From positions 310,001 to 374,000 of the forward strand of contig CAVZSF010000007.1 of assembly GCA_963777895.1 (NCBI GenBank): a stretch of DNA of 64,000 nt. Reading direction: 5' to 3'. The position numbers and the translations under genes are program-made. Below are positions 8,569 to 16,294 of the stretch, one piece after another. The notes beneath the pieces were generated by a model. It did not search any database. It saw nothing but the letters and a program-made list of their open reading frames with translations, and had not been told where the DNA came from. The DNA comes from UBA2241 sp963777895. GTDB taxonomy: Bacteria > Actinomycetota > Thermoleophilia > UBA2241. Numbering within the stretch: position 1 is the stretch's first letter; every line of letters begins with the position of its first letter.

Positions 8569-9660
8569 TTACTGGCAGCGTCCGCGTGCGGCGACGCGCC
8601 AGGTGTCGGTGAGCGCGCCGTCCTCGATCACGTGGTACCTGTCGTAGAGGTTGACCGTCGTGCAGCCGTGCCGGGGGATGAGCTCGATCTTGTCGCCGAC
8701 GCGCAGGTCCTGGGCCGGCCCTGCGAGGGCGACCTCGCCGTGCTCCTCCGAGAAGTCGTGCCAGGTGGCGCCCTCGACGAGCACGGTCGGGTCGCCGAAC
8801 TCGGGCGTCACGGCCTTGAGGCCCGCGTCGACGATCGCCATCTCGGGACGCGGGCGACTGATCACCGTGACGAGCACCGTGAGCGCGTTCTCGTAGTCGG
8901 CGCCGCCGACGGCTGCGTACTGCGCATCCATCGTGGCGTACGAACCGCACTGCAGCTCCGTCATCCAGGGGAGTCGGCCGGTCACGGTGTGCGTGCCGGT
9001 CCCGCAGCCGCTGACATCCCGGACCTCGAGCCCGGCGGCTTCGATGTACTCCTTGGCGGTGAGTGCCTTGCGCATGTCCGTGAGGACGAGGGCCTTGCGA
9101 TCCTCGAACGGCGTGACGTTCTGGAGGTGACCCTCGTAGGACTGCAGGCCGGCGAAGACGAGGGCCGGCGCGGCCGCGACCTGGCGCGCCAGCGCCAGGG
9201 CGGGTTCGCCGGCCTCCACGCCGCAGCGCCCCATCCCGACGTCGACCTCGACCAGCACGCGCAGCGTGACGCCGGCCGCCGCGGCCGCCGCCGACAGTTG
9301 CCGCACGTTCTCGGCGTCGTCCACGGCGACGGTCACGGCGCAGCGCCCGGCCAGCTCCACAAGGCGGGCGATCTTCAGCGAGCCGATGATCTGATTGGCG
9401 ATCAGGATGTCGGGGATGCCGCCGGCGGCCAGCGCCTCGGCCTCGCCGACCTTGGCGCAGGTGATGCCGACCGCGCCGGCCTCGAGCTGCAGCTTCGCGA
9501 TCTCGACGCACTTGTGCGTCTTGGCGTGCGGGCGCAGCTTCGCCGGCCCGCCCGCCGCGAACTCGGCCATGCGGCGGATGTTGCGCTCGAGCTTCGCCTT
9601 GTCGAGCACGAGCGCCGGCGTGTCGACCGCGGCGTAGAAGGGGGGCACGGGCTGTGTCAC
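8569..9660 (-). CDS. D-threonine aldolase / D-serine dehydratase-like PLP enzyme (DSD1 family)
   Basis: 363 aa, intact. The N-terminal alanine-racemase-like TIM barrel starts with VDTPALVLDKAKLERNIRRM and contains the PLP lysine K47 in RPHAKTHKC. It continues with GITCAKVGEAEALAAGG, LVEVDVGMGRCG and VSGCGTGTHTVTG (phosphate-binding Gly loop). The C-terminal beta domain ends with RHGCTTVNLYDRYHVI, whose His and Cys are the metal ligands of the D-serine dehydratase-like family. It would cleave or dehydrate D-hydroxy amino acids; D-threonine and D-serine cannot be told apart by eye. ATG 9660 is preceded by a weakly purine-rich GCCTCAT stretch only. Monocistronic, with a terminator downstream. 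Confidence 0.88.
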   Translation of the reverse strand: MTQPVPPFYAAVDTPALVLDKAKLERNIRRMAEFAAGGPAKLRPHAKTHKCVEIAKLQLEAGAVGITCAKVGEAEALAAGGIPDILIANQIIGSLKIARLVELAGRCAVTVAVDDAENVRQLSAAAAAAGVTLRVLVEVDVGMGRCGVEAGEPALALARQVAAAPALVFAGLQSYEGHLQNVTPFEDRKALVLTDMRKALTAKEYIEAAGLEVRDVSGCGTGTHTVTGRLPWMTELQCGSYATMDAQYAAVGGADYENALTVLVTVISRPRPEMAIVDAGLKAVTPEFGDPTVLVEGATWHDFSEEHGEVALAGPAQDLRVGDKIELIPRHGCTTVNLYDRYHVIEDGALTDTWRVAARGRCQ

Positions 9661-9951
9661 GATGAGGCCTCCTGAGGCTGACGGGCTTCTTCTTGGAGCC
9701 TGAACGCGACCCTACCACGCGCGCCCTTGCGTCTTCAGCCGAGGCGGCGGCGCGTGCTCGCGCCGCCGCCCACCGACCGGGAAAGCCTGCCTCTGACCTG
9801 GGAAAGCCTGCTTCTGGGTATACGGTAGAAGTAACGATCACGAGGACGGCCCGCGCCGTGAGGTTGCGCGGGCGTCTGAGGCGCGCTCGCCCGGTCGTCT
9901 TCTCACCCTCATCCGCGCCGTTCGATCCCATTCGCGGTAGCGGAGGACGAC
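9661..9951. repeat. Divergent intergenic region with 21-base-period direct repeats
   Basis: This 291-base region lies between the DSD1-like gene (minus) and a small membrane peptide (plus). Two copies of GGGAAAGCCTGCNTCTG occur at 9779-9795 and 9800-9816, 21 bases apart, followed directly by GGTATACGG, a possible -10 for plus-strand transcription. Two turns of helix between repeats suggests a dimeric activator site. No other gene was seen. Confidence 0.45.
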
Positions 9952-10056
9952 ATGCATTGGTACACCAACGCCTCACACGGCGAGAAGCGCGCGATGTTCA
10001 TCGGCTTGGCCTTTCTTGCGTTCACGATCACGATCTTCGTGATCACCGGCTGGTGA
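9952..10056 (+). CDS. 34-aa single-pass membrane peptide
   Basis: A short open frame from ATG 9952 with GGAGG seven bases upstream (CGGAGGACGAC) encodes a Trp/His N-terminus (MHWYTNASHGEKR) and one hydrophobic helix (MFIGLAFLAFTITIFVITGW). It is a plausible small membrane protein, oriented like and 153 bases ahead of the OmpR-type regulator gene. Such peptides often modulate a sensor kinase or transporter, but no function can be assigned. The good ribosome-binding site and amphipathic-then-hydrophobic composition support reality. Confidence 0.6.
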   Translation: MHWYTNASHGEKRAMFIGLAFLAFTITIFVITGW

Positions 10057-10209
10057 GCCGTGGCCATCGAGCGTGAGCGCCGCTTCGCGACGTGAGTGTC
10101 ACCGGCGCTCGGTGGTGGTGCGACTGAGGCGATAGTGGGAAGGCTGCTTGCCGGTGGAACGCCGGGACCATGCTCGCAGGCGAGGGTCCCGGCGCCCGGG
10201 AGGCAGCCG

Positions 10210-10944
10210 ATGCGCATCCTGGTCGTCGAAGATGAGGTCAAGCTTTCCGCCTCGCTGAAGCGCGGGCTCGAGGCCGAGGGCTATGCGGTGGACGTGCTGT
10301 ACGACGGCCTCGCCGCGCGCCGCCGGCTGGCGGCGCGCGGCGAGGCCGAACCGCTCTATGACCTCCTCCTGCTCGACGTGATGCTGCCCGGCGTCGACGG
10401 CTTCACCCTCTGCCGCGAGCTGCGCGACCGCGGCCTCAGCCTGCCGGTCCTCATGCTCACCGCCCGCGACGCGACCCCAGACAAGGTCACCGGCCTGGAC
10501 AGCGGCGCCGACGACTACCTCGTCAAGCCCTTCGCCTTCGAGGAGCTCCTCGCGCGCCTCCGCACGTTGCTGCGTCGTCCCCGCCAGACGCTGCCGCCGC
10601 GCCTCATCGTCGACGGCCTCCAGCTCGATCCCGCCACTCACGAGGTCCGCCTCGACGGGGCGCCGGTCGAGTTGAGCACCAAGGAGTTCAGCCTGCTCGA
10701 GCTCTTCCTGCGTCATCCCGGGCAGGTGCTGACCCGCGATCGCATCCTCGACAAGGTCTGGGACGAGGAGTTCGACTCGTTCTCGAACATCGTGGACGTG
10801 TACGTGGGGAGACTACGCCGCAAGCTCGACCGGCCGGGCCGGCCGAGCCGCATCCAAACGCGGCGGGGAGCGGGGTATGTGCTGAGGCGGGAGGAGGGGG
10901 CGGAGGCGCCGCAGGCGCCGAAGTCCTCGGGATGCGATGGCTGA
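10210..10944 (+). CDS. OmpR/PhoB-family response regulator
   Basis: 244 aa. The receiver domain starts MRILVVEDEVKLSASLKRGL with phospho-acceptor D56 in LLLLDVMLPGVDGF and the switch region MLTARD, SGADDYLVKPF. The winged-helix output domain spans roughly residues 130-230 (STKEFSLLELFLRHPGQVLT, VDVYVGRLRRKLDR, RRGAGYVLR). ATG 10210 was chosen over upstream GTG codons because GGGAGG precedes it and the receiver fold starts there. It overlaps the following kinase gene by 8 bases, so the pair is cotranslated. Confidence 0.93.
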   Translation: MRILVVEDEVKLSASLKRGLEAEGYAVDVLYDGLAARRRLAARGEAEPLYDLLLLDVMLPGVDGFTLCRELRDRGLSLPVLMLTARDATPDKVTGLDSGADDYLVKPFAFEELLARLRTLLRRPRQTLPPRLIVDGLQLDPATHEVRLDGAPVELSTKEFSLLELFLRHPGQVLTRDRILDKVWDEEFDSFSNIVDVYVGRLRRKLDRPGRPSRIQTRRGAGYVLRREEGAEAPQAPKSSGCDG

Positions 10945-11956
10945 CCGCGCCCCCTCACGCCACGTCTCATCCGGCCGGAGCACGTCCGACGTCTTCGCGC
11001 GCGCCCAGTGGCGTCTGGCCCTGCTCTTCACCGGCATCGTCATCATCCTGGTCGTCCTGTCGGGGCTCGTCATGTACCTGACCTTCCGGCAGGAGCTGCG
11101 TCTGGCAGCGCAGCGGACCACCGACGTCGAGGGCGAGACCGAGCAGGAGTACGTCCGCCGCACCCTGGTCACGGTGCGCTGGCAGGTGCTCGCCATCGAT
11201 GGTGTCCTCATCGTGCTCATAGGTGCCGGCGGCCTCGTCTTCGCGCGGCGCGCGCTGCGGCCGATCCGCGACAACATCGCCGCCCAGAAGCGCTTCATCG
11301 CCGACGCCTCCCACGACCTGCGCACGCCGCTGGCCGTCATGAAGACGGACTTCGAGGTGAACCTGCGCGACCCGGCGCTGCCGGCGGCCGCGCGGCCGGT
11401 GCTCGTGAGCGGCCTCGAGGAGGTCGACCGCATGTCCGAGATGGTCGAGGACCTGCTCACGCTTTCGCGCATCGACGCCCACCAGGAGCCGCTCGTGAGC
11501 GAGCCCGTGGACGTGACCGCGCTGGTGCGGGGGACGGCGGAGAAGCTCGCCAAGTTGGCGGCGCTGGACCAGGTCGCGCTGGAGCTGGAGCCTGTCCGGG
11601 CTGCGGTGGTGGCCGTCGGCGACGAGCCGCACCTGCGCCGCGCTTTGGCCAACGTCCTCAAGAACGCCATCGAGCACTCGCCCAAGGGCGCGGCGGTCAA
11701 GGTCGCGGTGGGGCAGAGGGACGGCACGGTCGAGGTGACCGTGACCGACCAGGGCCCAGGCATCCCGCCGGACGAGGTCGAGCGCGTCTTCGACCGGTTC
11801 TACCGGTCGGACCCCGCGCGCTCGCGCGCGTCCGGCGGCGCCGGCCTGGGCCTCGCCATCTCACGCTGGGCGTTGCGGCAGATGCACGGCGACGTGACGA
11901 TCCAGAGCGGCGAGGGCGGTACCGCCGTGCGGCTCACGCTGCCGGCTGCTCGCTAG
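10937..11956 (+). CDS. Sensor histidine kinase (OmpR-type partner)
   Basis: 339 aa with two membrane helices (LALLFTGIVIILVVLSGLVM and VLAIDGVLIVLIGAGGLVFA) enclosing a short extracytoplasmic loop of about 35 residues. A HisKA domain follows with H126 in ADASHDLRTPLAVM, and a complete HATPase_c domain: N box ALANVLKNAIEHSPKG, G1 VTDQGPGIP, F box FDRFYRSD, G2 GGAGLGLAISRW. No HAMP domain is evident between the second helix and HisKA. It overlaps the regulator gene and ends TAG 11954-11956 inside a duplicated 25-base stretch. Confidence 0.92.
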   Translation: MADRAPSRHVSSGRSTSDVFARAQWRLALLFTGIVIILVVLSGLVMYLTFRQELRLAAQRTTDVEGETEQEYVRRTLVTVRWQVLAIDGVLIVLIGAGGLVFARRALRPIRDNIAAQKRFIADASHDLRTPLAVMKTDFEVNLRDPALPAAARPVLVSGLEEVDRMSEMVEDLLTLSRIDAHQEPLVSEPVDVTALVRGTAEKLAKLAALDQVALELEPVRAAVVAVGDEPHLRRALANVLKNAIEHSPKGAAVKVAVGQRDGTVEVTVTDQGPGIPPDEVERVFDRFYRSDPARSRASGGAGLGLAISRWALRQMHGDVTIQSGEGGTAVRLTLPAAR

Positions 11957-12015
11957 CCGGTCGGACTCTCGCCTGGGCTTCCCTGGCTTCTCGCTAGCCC
12001 GGTCGGACTCTCGCC
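11949..12015. repeat. Direct duplication spanning the kinase stop codon
   Basis: CTCGCTAGCCGGTCGGACTC plus TCGCC at 11949-11973 recurs at 11990-12015 with one extra C. The first copy contains the last codons and stop of the kinase gene, so the gene end has been duplicated. No coding function for the second copy. Confidence 0.8.
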
Positions 12016-12035
12016 CCGCGCCTCAGCCGGCTCCA

Positions 12036-12284
12036 TTGCCCGCACGACTGATCCGGCGTAACGTGCTGGGCGAGGGCCGTGGAAGCACGCGAGGGTCGGG
12101 GGAGGGCCTCGTGAGCCGGACGAATCTCGACGACACTGTGGCGAACGTGGGCGCGAGCAGAGCGTTCGCGGCGTCCCGCACGACGCCACACGGCTGGTCG
12201 TGGCCATCTTCCTCGTCGTCTGTGCGCCTGGTGGCCCTGGTTCCCCCGCTGATCTGGGCGATCGGCATCGCCTTCGGTCGGTAG
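12036..12284 (+). CDS. Possible small membrane protein, frame uncertain
   Basis: Between the kinase and the deacetylase, one frame ends RLVALVPPLIWAIGIAFGR (stop 12282-12284), a clear membrane helix, while another frame just before it reads RLVVAIFLVVCA. Joining the two near 12225 by removing a base gives one longer hydrophobic segment, so a small single- or double-pass protein with a frameshift is likely. The N-terminal start is unclear; GTG 12111 in the context GGGAGGGCCTCGTG is a candidate. No family recognised. Confidence 0.35.
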   Translation: MPARLIRRNVLGEGRGSTRGSGEGLVSRTNLDDTVANVGASRAFAASRTTPHGWSWPSSSSSVRLVALVPPLIWAIGIAFGR

Positions 12285-12324
12285 CGTCATGCAGCCCATC
12301 GAGTCCCGCCGCGAAAGAGATGGG

Positions 12325-13281
12325 ATGCGCCGCCGCCGGCTCGTCGTCTGGCTGACAGGGCTCGCTGCGGCAGTCGTTGCGGCTGCGCTGGTCGCCGGCG
12401 CGGCATGCGGCGGAGGGGAGCCGAGTCCGGCGGCGAGCACGAACGGGGCCGGGCCGAGCGCGACCGCAAGCTCGTCGCCGAGTCCTTCGCCGAGCCTCAG
12501 CCCGAGCCTGTCGCCGAAGCCGAGCCCGTCGCGGTCGAGTGCGACGGCGAGTCCATCGCCGTCGCCGTCCGGACCGTGCCCCAGCGACAATGCCGTGCGC
12601 TCCTGGTACTACGTCCCGAACGACGCGCACCGCACTCCGGGCGTGCCCGACGACGCGAAGCGCTTGCTGCGGGAGTACGGCGGTCACTACGTCGGCGACA
12701 CCGGTGAGAAGGTCGTCTACCTGACCTTCGACGAGGGCTACGAGAACGGCTTCACCGCGCGGATCCTGGACGCTCTCGAGGCGGCCGACGTGCCGGCCTC
12801 CTTCTTCGTGACCGGGTCATACGTGCGGGCGAACGGGGCCCTCGTCCGCCGTATGGCCGACGAGGGCCACGTCGTCGCGAATCACACCGACGGCCATCCA
12901 TCGCTCCCGTCACTGGCCGAGGAGCCGGCCGCCTTCAAGCGCGAGCTGGCGGCCGTCGAGCAGGCGTATCAGAAGGCGACCGGTCGCCGGCTGACGCGTC
13001 TGCTGCGGCCGCCGATGGGCGAGTACAGCGCCCGAAGCCTGTGCCTGACGGCGCACCTCGGCTACCAGACCGTGTTCTGGAGCTTCGCGCACCGGGATTG
13101 GTTGGTCGACGAGCAGCCGCCGGTAGATGTCACCCTCCAGCGGCTGCTCGATGGCAGCCACCCCGGCGCCATCTACCTCCTGCATGCGGTGTCGAGCAGC
13201 AACACGCAGGCGCTGCCGCGCTTCGTCGAGGAGATGCAGGCACGCGGCTACCGGTTTGCGACGCTGACCGAGCTTCTGTAG
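12325..13281 (+). CDS. PdaA-like polysaccharide deacetylase lipoprotein
   Basis: About 318 aa from ATG 12325, giving the signal sequence MRRRRLVVWLTGLAAAVVAA and a lipobox-like VAGAAC; an upstream in-frame ATG (12289) would add 12 residues. A Ser/Pro-rich linker (e.g. SPSPSPSLSPSLSPKPSPS) tethers the catalytic NodB domain. That domain shows VVYLTFDEGYENGFTARILD, FFVTGSYV, HTDGHPSL (metal-binding His pair), RPPMGEYS and FWSFAHRDW. FDEGYENG and the final motif are those of Bacillus PdaA, the N-acetylmuramic acid deacetylase that makes muramic delta-lactam, rather than generic chitin deacetylases. It would act on peptidoglycan outside the membrane. Confidence 0.86.
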   Translation: MRRRRLVVWLTGLAAAVVAAALVAGAACGGGEPSPAASTNGAGPSATASSSPSPSPSLSPSLSPKPSPSRSSATASPSPSPSGPCPSDNAVRSWYYVPNDAHRTPGVPDDAKRLLREYGGHYVGDTGEKVVYLTFDEGYENGFTARILDALEAADVPASFFVTGSYVRANGALVRRMADEGHVVANHTDGHPSLPSLAEEPAAFKRELAAVEQAYQKATGRRLTRLLRPPMGEYSARSLCLTAHLGYQTVFWSFAHRDWLVDEQPPVDVTLQRLLDGSHPGAIYLLHAVSSSNTQALPRFVEEMQARGYRFATLTELL

Positions 13282-13339
13282 ACCGGCCGAGGGCCGGCGG
13301 TCCCCGGTTTCGCAGGGGGCCCACCGCTGAAGCTCCCGC

Positions 13340-14295
13340 CTAGGACAGACCGAAGCGCAGGTGGAACGGGAAGCCCGGCGAGGCGCGTAGCGTGCCATCG
13401 AGGCCGACGACGATGCCGTGGTAGCCGCGCAGGCGGCCGAGGCGCTCGAGCAGCCGTCCTTCGCTGACGAAGAGCGCCGTGGCGAGGGCGTCGGCGAACG
13501 TCAGGTCGAGGCCGATGACGGTGGCCGAGAGAAGGCCGCGGGCCGGCCGGGCCTCGGCTGGCTGTGAGCCGCGCCCGGCCTCGGCCGGCTCGGCCGCGCT
13601 GCCCGGCCCGCCGCCTCGGCCTCGCTCGGCTCTGCGCCGCCCCCGGCCCTGCCGGCCGGCACCAGCAGGTGGTCGCCGCGCTCGTAGCGGCCTGAAGTAG
13701 CGACCGCGCCCGGCCCGTCGAACTCGACGACCAGCAGCATGATCTCCGCGTCGCGGGGGTCGCGGACGGCAATGCGCCAGGGCTGGCCGGGCGCCGGCTG
13801 CCCGTAGACGGCGATGTCGCCGCCCGCGTTGATCATGGCGCCCTGCACGCCGGCGGCCTTGATCTCGTCGAGGGCACGCTCGGCGCCCCAGCCCTTCACC
13901 AGGCCGGTAGGGTCGACGCCGCCGGGCAGACCCCAGGGGTCGAACCAGCCGTCGGAGGCGTCGCGGGCGCGGCGGCAGAGCTCGAGCACCTCGGCCACCT
14001 CCGGTGGCGCCTGCTCGAGCTCGATCTCGCCGCGCCGCAGCCGGCTCACCGGGCTCTCTGGCTTCCAGGTGCTGAAGACCTCGTCGACCCAGACCAGCTT
14101 GGCTTCGGCGCGCGTGAGGGCTTCGTCGAGGCGGCCGTCGGCGGAACCGGCCGCGGCCGCCTCGGTGTTTGGGGACGGGGTGGCCGTCCCGGCCGCCCCG
14201 TCCCACCCGGCGTCCTCAGTCGTTCTCGGACTCGTGCTCTCCGACAGGCTGAACGAGACCACCGTTCCCATTACTTGCTGATGCGAGCGCAGCAT
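13340..14295 (-). CDS. apbE: FAD:protein FMN transferase, one frameshift
   Basis: ATG 14295 has a strong GGGAGGAG site. ApbE hallmarks are visible: VMGTVVSFSLSES at the start, KLVWVDEVFSTWKPESPVSRL, RRARDASDGWFDPW, VDPTGLVKGWGAERALDEI, AMINAGGDIAVYG, and VATSGRYERGDHLLVPAG. The frame changes within a Gly/Ala/Pro-rich linker near 13560-13650, after which GLDLTFADALATALFVSEG and GIVVGLDGTLRASPGF complete the fold. The enzyme transfers FMN from FAD to a Thr of a target, here almost certainly the FMN-binding protein encoded just upstream. Its first 80 bases overlap the end of that gene out of frame, which is unusual. Confidence 0.88.
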
Positions 14296-14723
14296 TTGCT
14301 CCTCCCTTGAGCTGGTCGAGCGCCGCTTGCAGCGAGCGCGCGTACGCCTGGCTCGTGTAGGTCGCGCCCGAGACGCCCTGGATGGGTCCGCCGTTCGAGG
14401 CCATCGTCTGCTGCTCGAGCTGCGGGATGACGTTCTGGGAGATCTGCTGTGACTGCGGCCCGTGCAGGTTCATCTGCGCCATGCCGACGCTGGTGATCTT
14501 GCCGCCGGCCGCGGTGACCTTGACCTGGATGTCGCCGAGGCTGCCGGCGAGCTGCTGGTCGGTGCCGACGACGGTCTGGGCGCCCGTGCCCGTCGTCGGC
14601 GTGCCGGTCGTGAGGTCCTTGAGCGTCGCGGCCGAGGTCCCGGTCGTCGTGTGGGGCTTGAAGCCGAGTACCAGACCGACGCCGGTGGCGGTGGCGCCGA
14701 GGACGATGAGCGAGCGTTTCATG
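14216..14723 (-). CDS. FMN-binding domain protein, membrane anchored
   Basis: 169 aa from ATG 14723 (GGAGGG upstream). A basic N-terminus and single hydrophobic segment (MKRSLIVLGATATGVGLVLGF) anchor or export it. A Thr-rich linker follows, then an FMN_bind domain: GSLGDIQVKVTAAGGKITSVG and the flavinylation motif SGATYTSQAYARSLQAALDQL, whose second Thr region is where ApbE attaches FMN. The usual domain ends at LQAALDQL; here about 29 further residues (to GEHESEND) extend across the apbE start. It is the electron carrier of the three-gene flavin module. Confidence 0.87.
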
Positions 14724-14741
14724 GGGTCCCTCCTGAGCGTC

Positions 14742-16208
14742 TCAGAACGCGAAGTCTTCGTAGTGGATGTGGTCGGGATGGACGCCGATGGCGCGCGCCT
14801 CACCCGCGAGCGATTCCATGAACGGACGCGGCCCGCACATGAAGAGGTCGCGCTCCGTGACGTCGGGGACGAGGCGGGCGAGCGCCGGGGCGTCGAGAGG
14901 CGCCTCGTGGCGGCGGCCGATCAGCTCGTGCAGGCGGCCGCCGCGCTCGCCGACGAGGTGGGCGATCTCGTCGCGCAGGACGAGATCGCGGCGGCTCGAC
15001 CCCCGCAGGATGGCGACGACGTCGACGTGCCAGGGCAGGTCGTCGAGCATCGCCCGGACGGGGGTCGAGCCGACGCCGGCGGCGACCAGCAGGACCTTTT
15101 CGTGGTGACGCGCGTGGTGCGTGAAGGCCCCGTACGGGCCTTCGATGGCCACGCGCGTCCCCGGCGTCAGCCGCGCCAGCGTCCCGCTGTGGTCGCCGAG
15201 CTGCTTGACGGTGATGCGCATCCGGTTGGCTGCCGGCAACGCCGACAGCGAGTACGGATGCGCCTGCCACCACAGCCCGCGCTTGAGGAAGCGCCACTGC
15301 AGGAACTGCCCGCCCGCGACCGGCAGCTTCTCGAGGTGGCGGCCCTTCACGACCACCGAGACGACCTCCGGCCCTTCCTTCTGGACCTGCTCCACCGTCA
15401 GCCGGTGACGCAGGCTGCGCAGGATGGGGAGGACCCAGCGGTACGCGATCACCGTGCCGGCCGTGAAGACCCAGAGGGCGATCCACCAGACGCGTCCCAA
15501 GGGGGACTCGAGGGGCACGCCCACCCAGAACTGATGCGGCAGGGAGAGGGCCGCTGCCAGGTAGGTGTAGAGGTGGACCGCCCACCAGGTCTCGTAGCGC
15601 ATCTTGCGGCGGGCGTACTTGTACGAGGTGAGGCCGGCGAGCAGGAAGAGGCCGGTGCCCGCGGTCGCCATGAGCATGCCGGGGAAGGTCGTGACCATCA
15701 CGCCCAGCTCGTGCAGCGGGCCGCTGCCGACCTGCTGCGCGTAGCCGACGACGATGGCGGCGACGTGCACGCCGACGAGGGTGAGCACCCAGGGACCGAG
15801 GCGGCGATGCCAGCGCACGAGAGTGTCCTGACCGAGGGCCGACTCGATCGCCGGGATGCGCCCGATGAGCAGCAGCGTGACGAGCATGAGGAAGGTGCCG
15901 GCGAGGGCGGCGAGGCGGCCGATCAAGACCGCGGCGCCGCCCGGGGCGGCAAGCTCGGCCGGCGTCGTGATGGGCACGACGAGCGCGACGCTGATGAAGA
16001 GGCCGACGGCGACGAAGGCGGCGAAGAGGCGGGCGACAAGGCGGCGGGCGCGGGGGGCGGCGGCCGCGGCCTGCGGCCGCGGCCGCTCAGCGGCCCGCGC
16101 CCGCCCGGCCGCAGCCCATTCACGCCGCGCCCCTTCGTGGCGCGCGCGCCAGCCGATCTCCTCGGCCAGGTCGCCCGTCGTCTCTGCGTCCATGCCCACC
16201 TGGCTCAC
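14742..16208 (-). CDS. Ferric-reductase-like transmembrane oxidoreductase (FAD/NAD)
   Basis: 488 aa, first gene of the flavin module. After a cytoplasmic Ala-rich N-terminus come about six membrane helices. They carry candidate heme-ligand histidines in RWHRRLGPWVLTLVGVHVAA and in WWAVHLYTYLAAALSLPHQF. The C-terminal half is a ferredoxin-NADP-reductase-like unit: HPYSLSALPAANRMRITVK (FAD binding), GTRVAIEGPYGAFT, VAAGVGSTPVRAMLDDLP (NAD binding) and LFMCGPRPFMESL. It would carry electrons from cytoplasmic NAD(P)H across the membrane to the FMN-binding protein, whose gene starts 18 bases downstream. The final acceptor is unknown. Confidence 0.85.
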   Translation of the reverse strand: MSQVGMDAETTGDLAEEIGWRARHEGARREWAAAGRARAAERPRPQAAAAAPRARRLVARLFAAFVAVGLFISVALVVPITTPAELAAPGGAAVLIGRLAALAGTFLMLVTLLLIGRIPAIESALGQDTLVRWHRRLGPWVLTLVGVHVAAIVVGYAQQVGSGPLHELGVMVTTFPGMLMATAGTGLFLLAGLTSYKYARRKMRYETWWAVHLYTYLAAALSLPHQFWVGVPLESPLGRVWWIALWVFTAGTVIAYRWVLPILRSLRHRLTVEQVQKEGPEVVSVVVKGRHLEKLPVAGGQFLQWRFLKRGLWWQAHPYSLSALPAANRMRITVKQLGDHSGTLARLTPGTRVAIEGPYGAFTHHARHHEKVLLVAAGVGSTPVRAMLDDLPWHVDVVAILRGSSRRDLVLRDEIAHLVGERGGRLHELIGRRHEAPLDAPALARLVPDVTERDLFMCGPRPFMESLAGEARAIGVHPDHIHYEDFAF

Positions 16209-16294
16209 TCCCTTCGGGCGGCGCCGCCGAGGCGCCGCCGCGCGCCGTTCCTTTACATCTGCGTGCGTGTATTGCCGGCGAGGATGAACGCAGG

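Noticed and set aside
16209..16294. P-loop of the STAND regulator upstream of its start
   Set aside because: The 86 bases contain no GxxGxGKT coding sequence in any frame.
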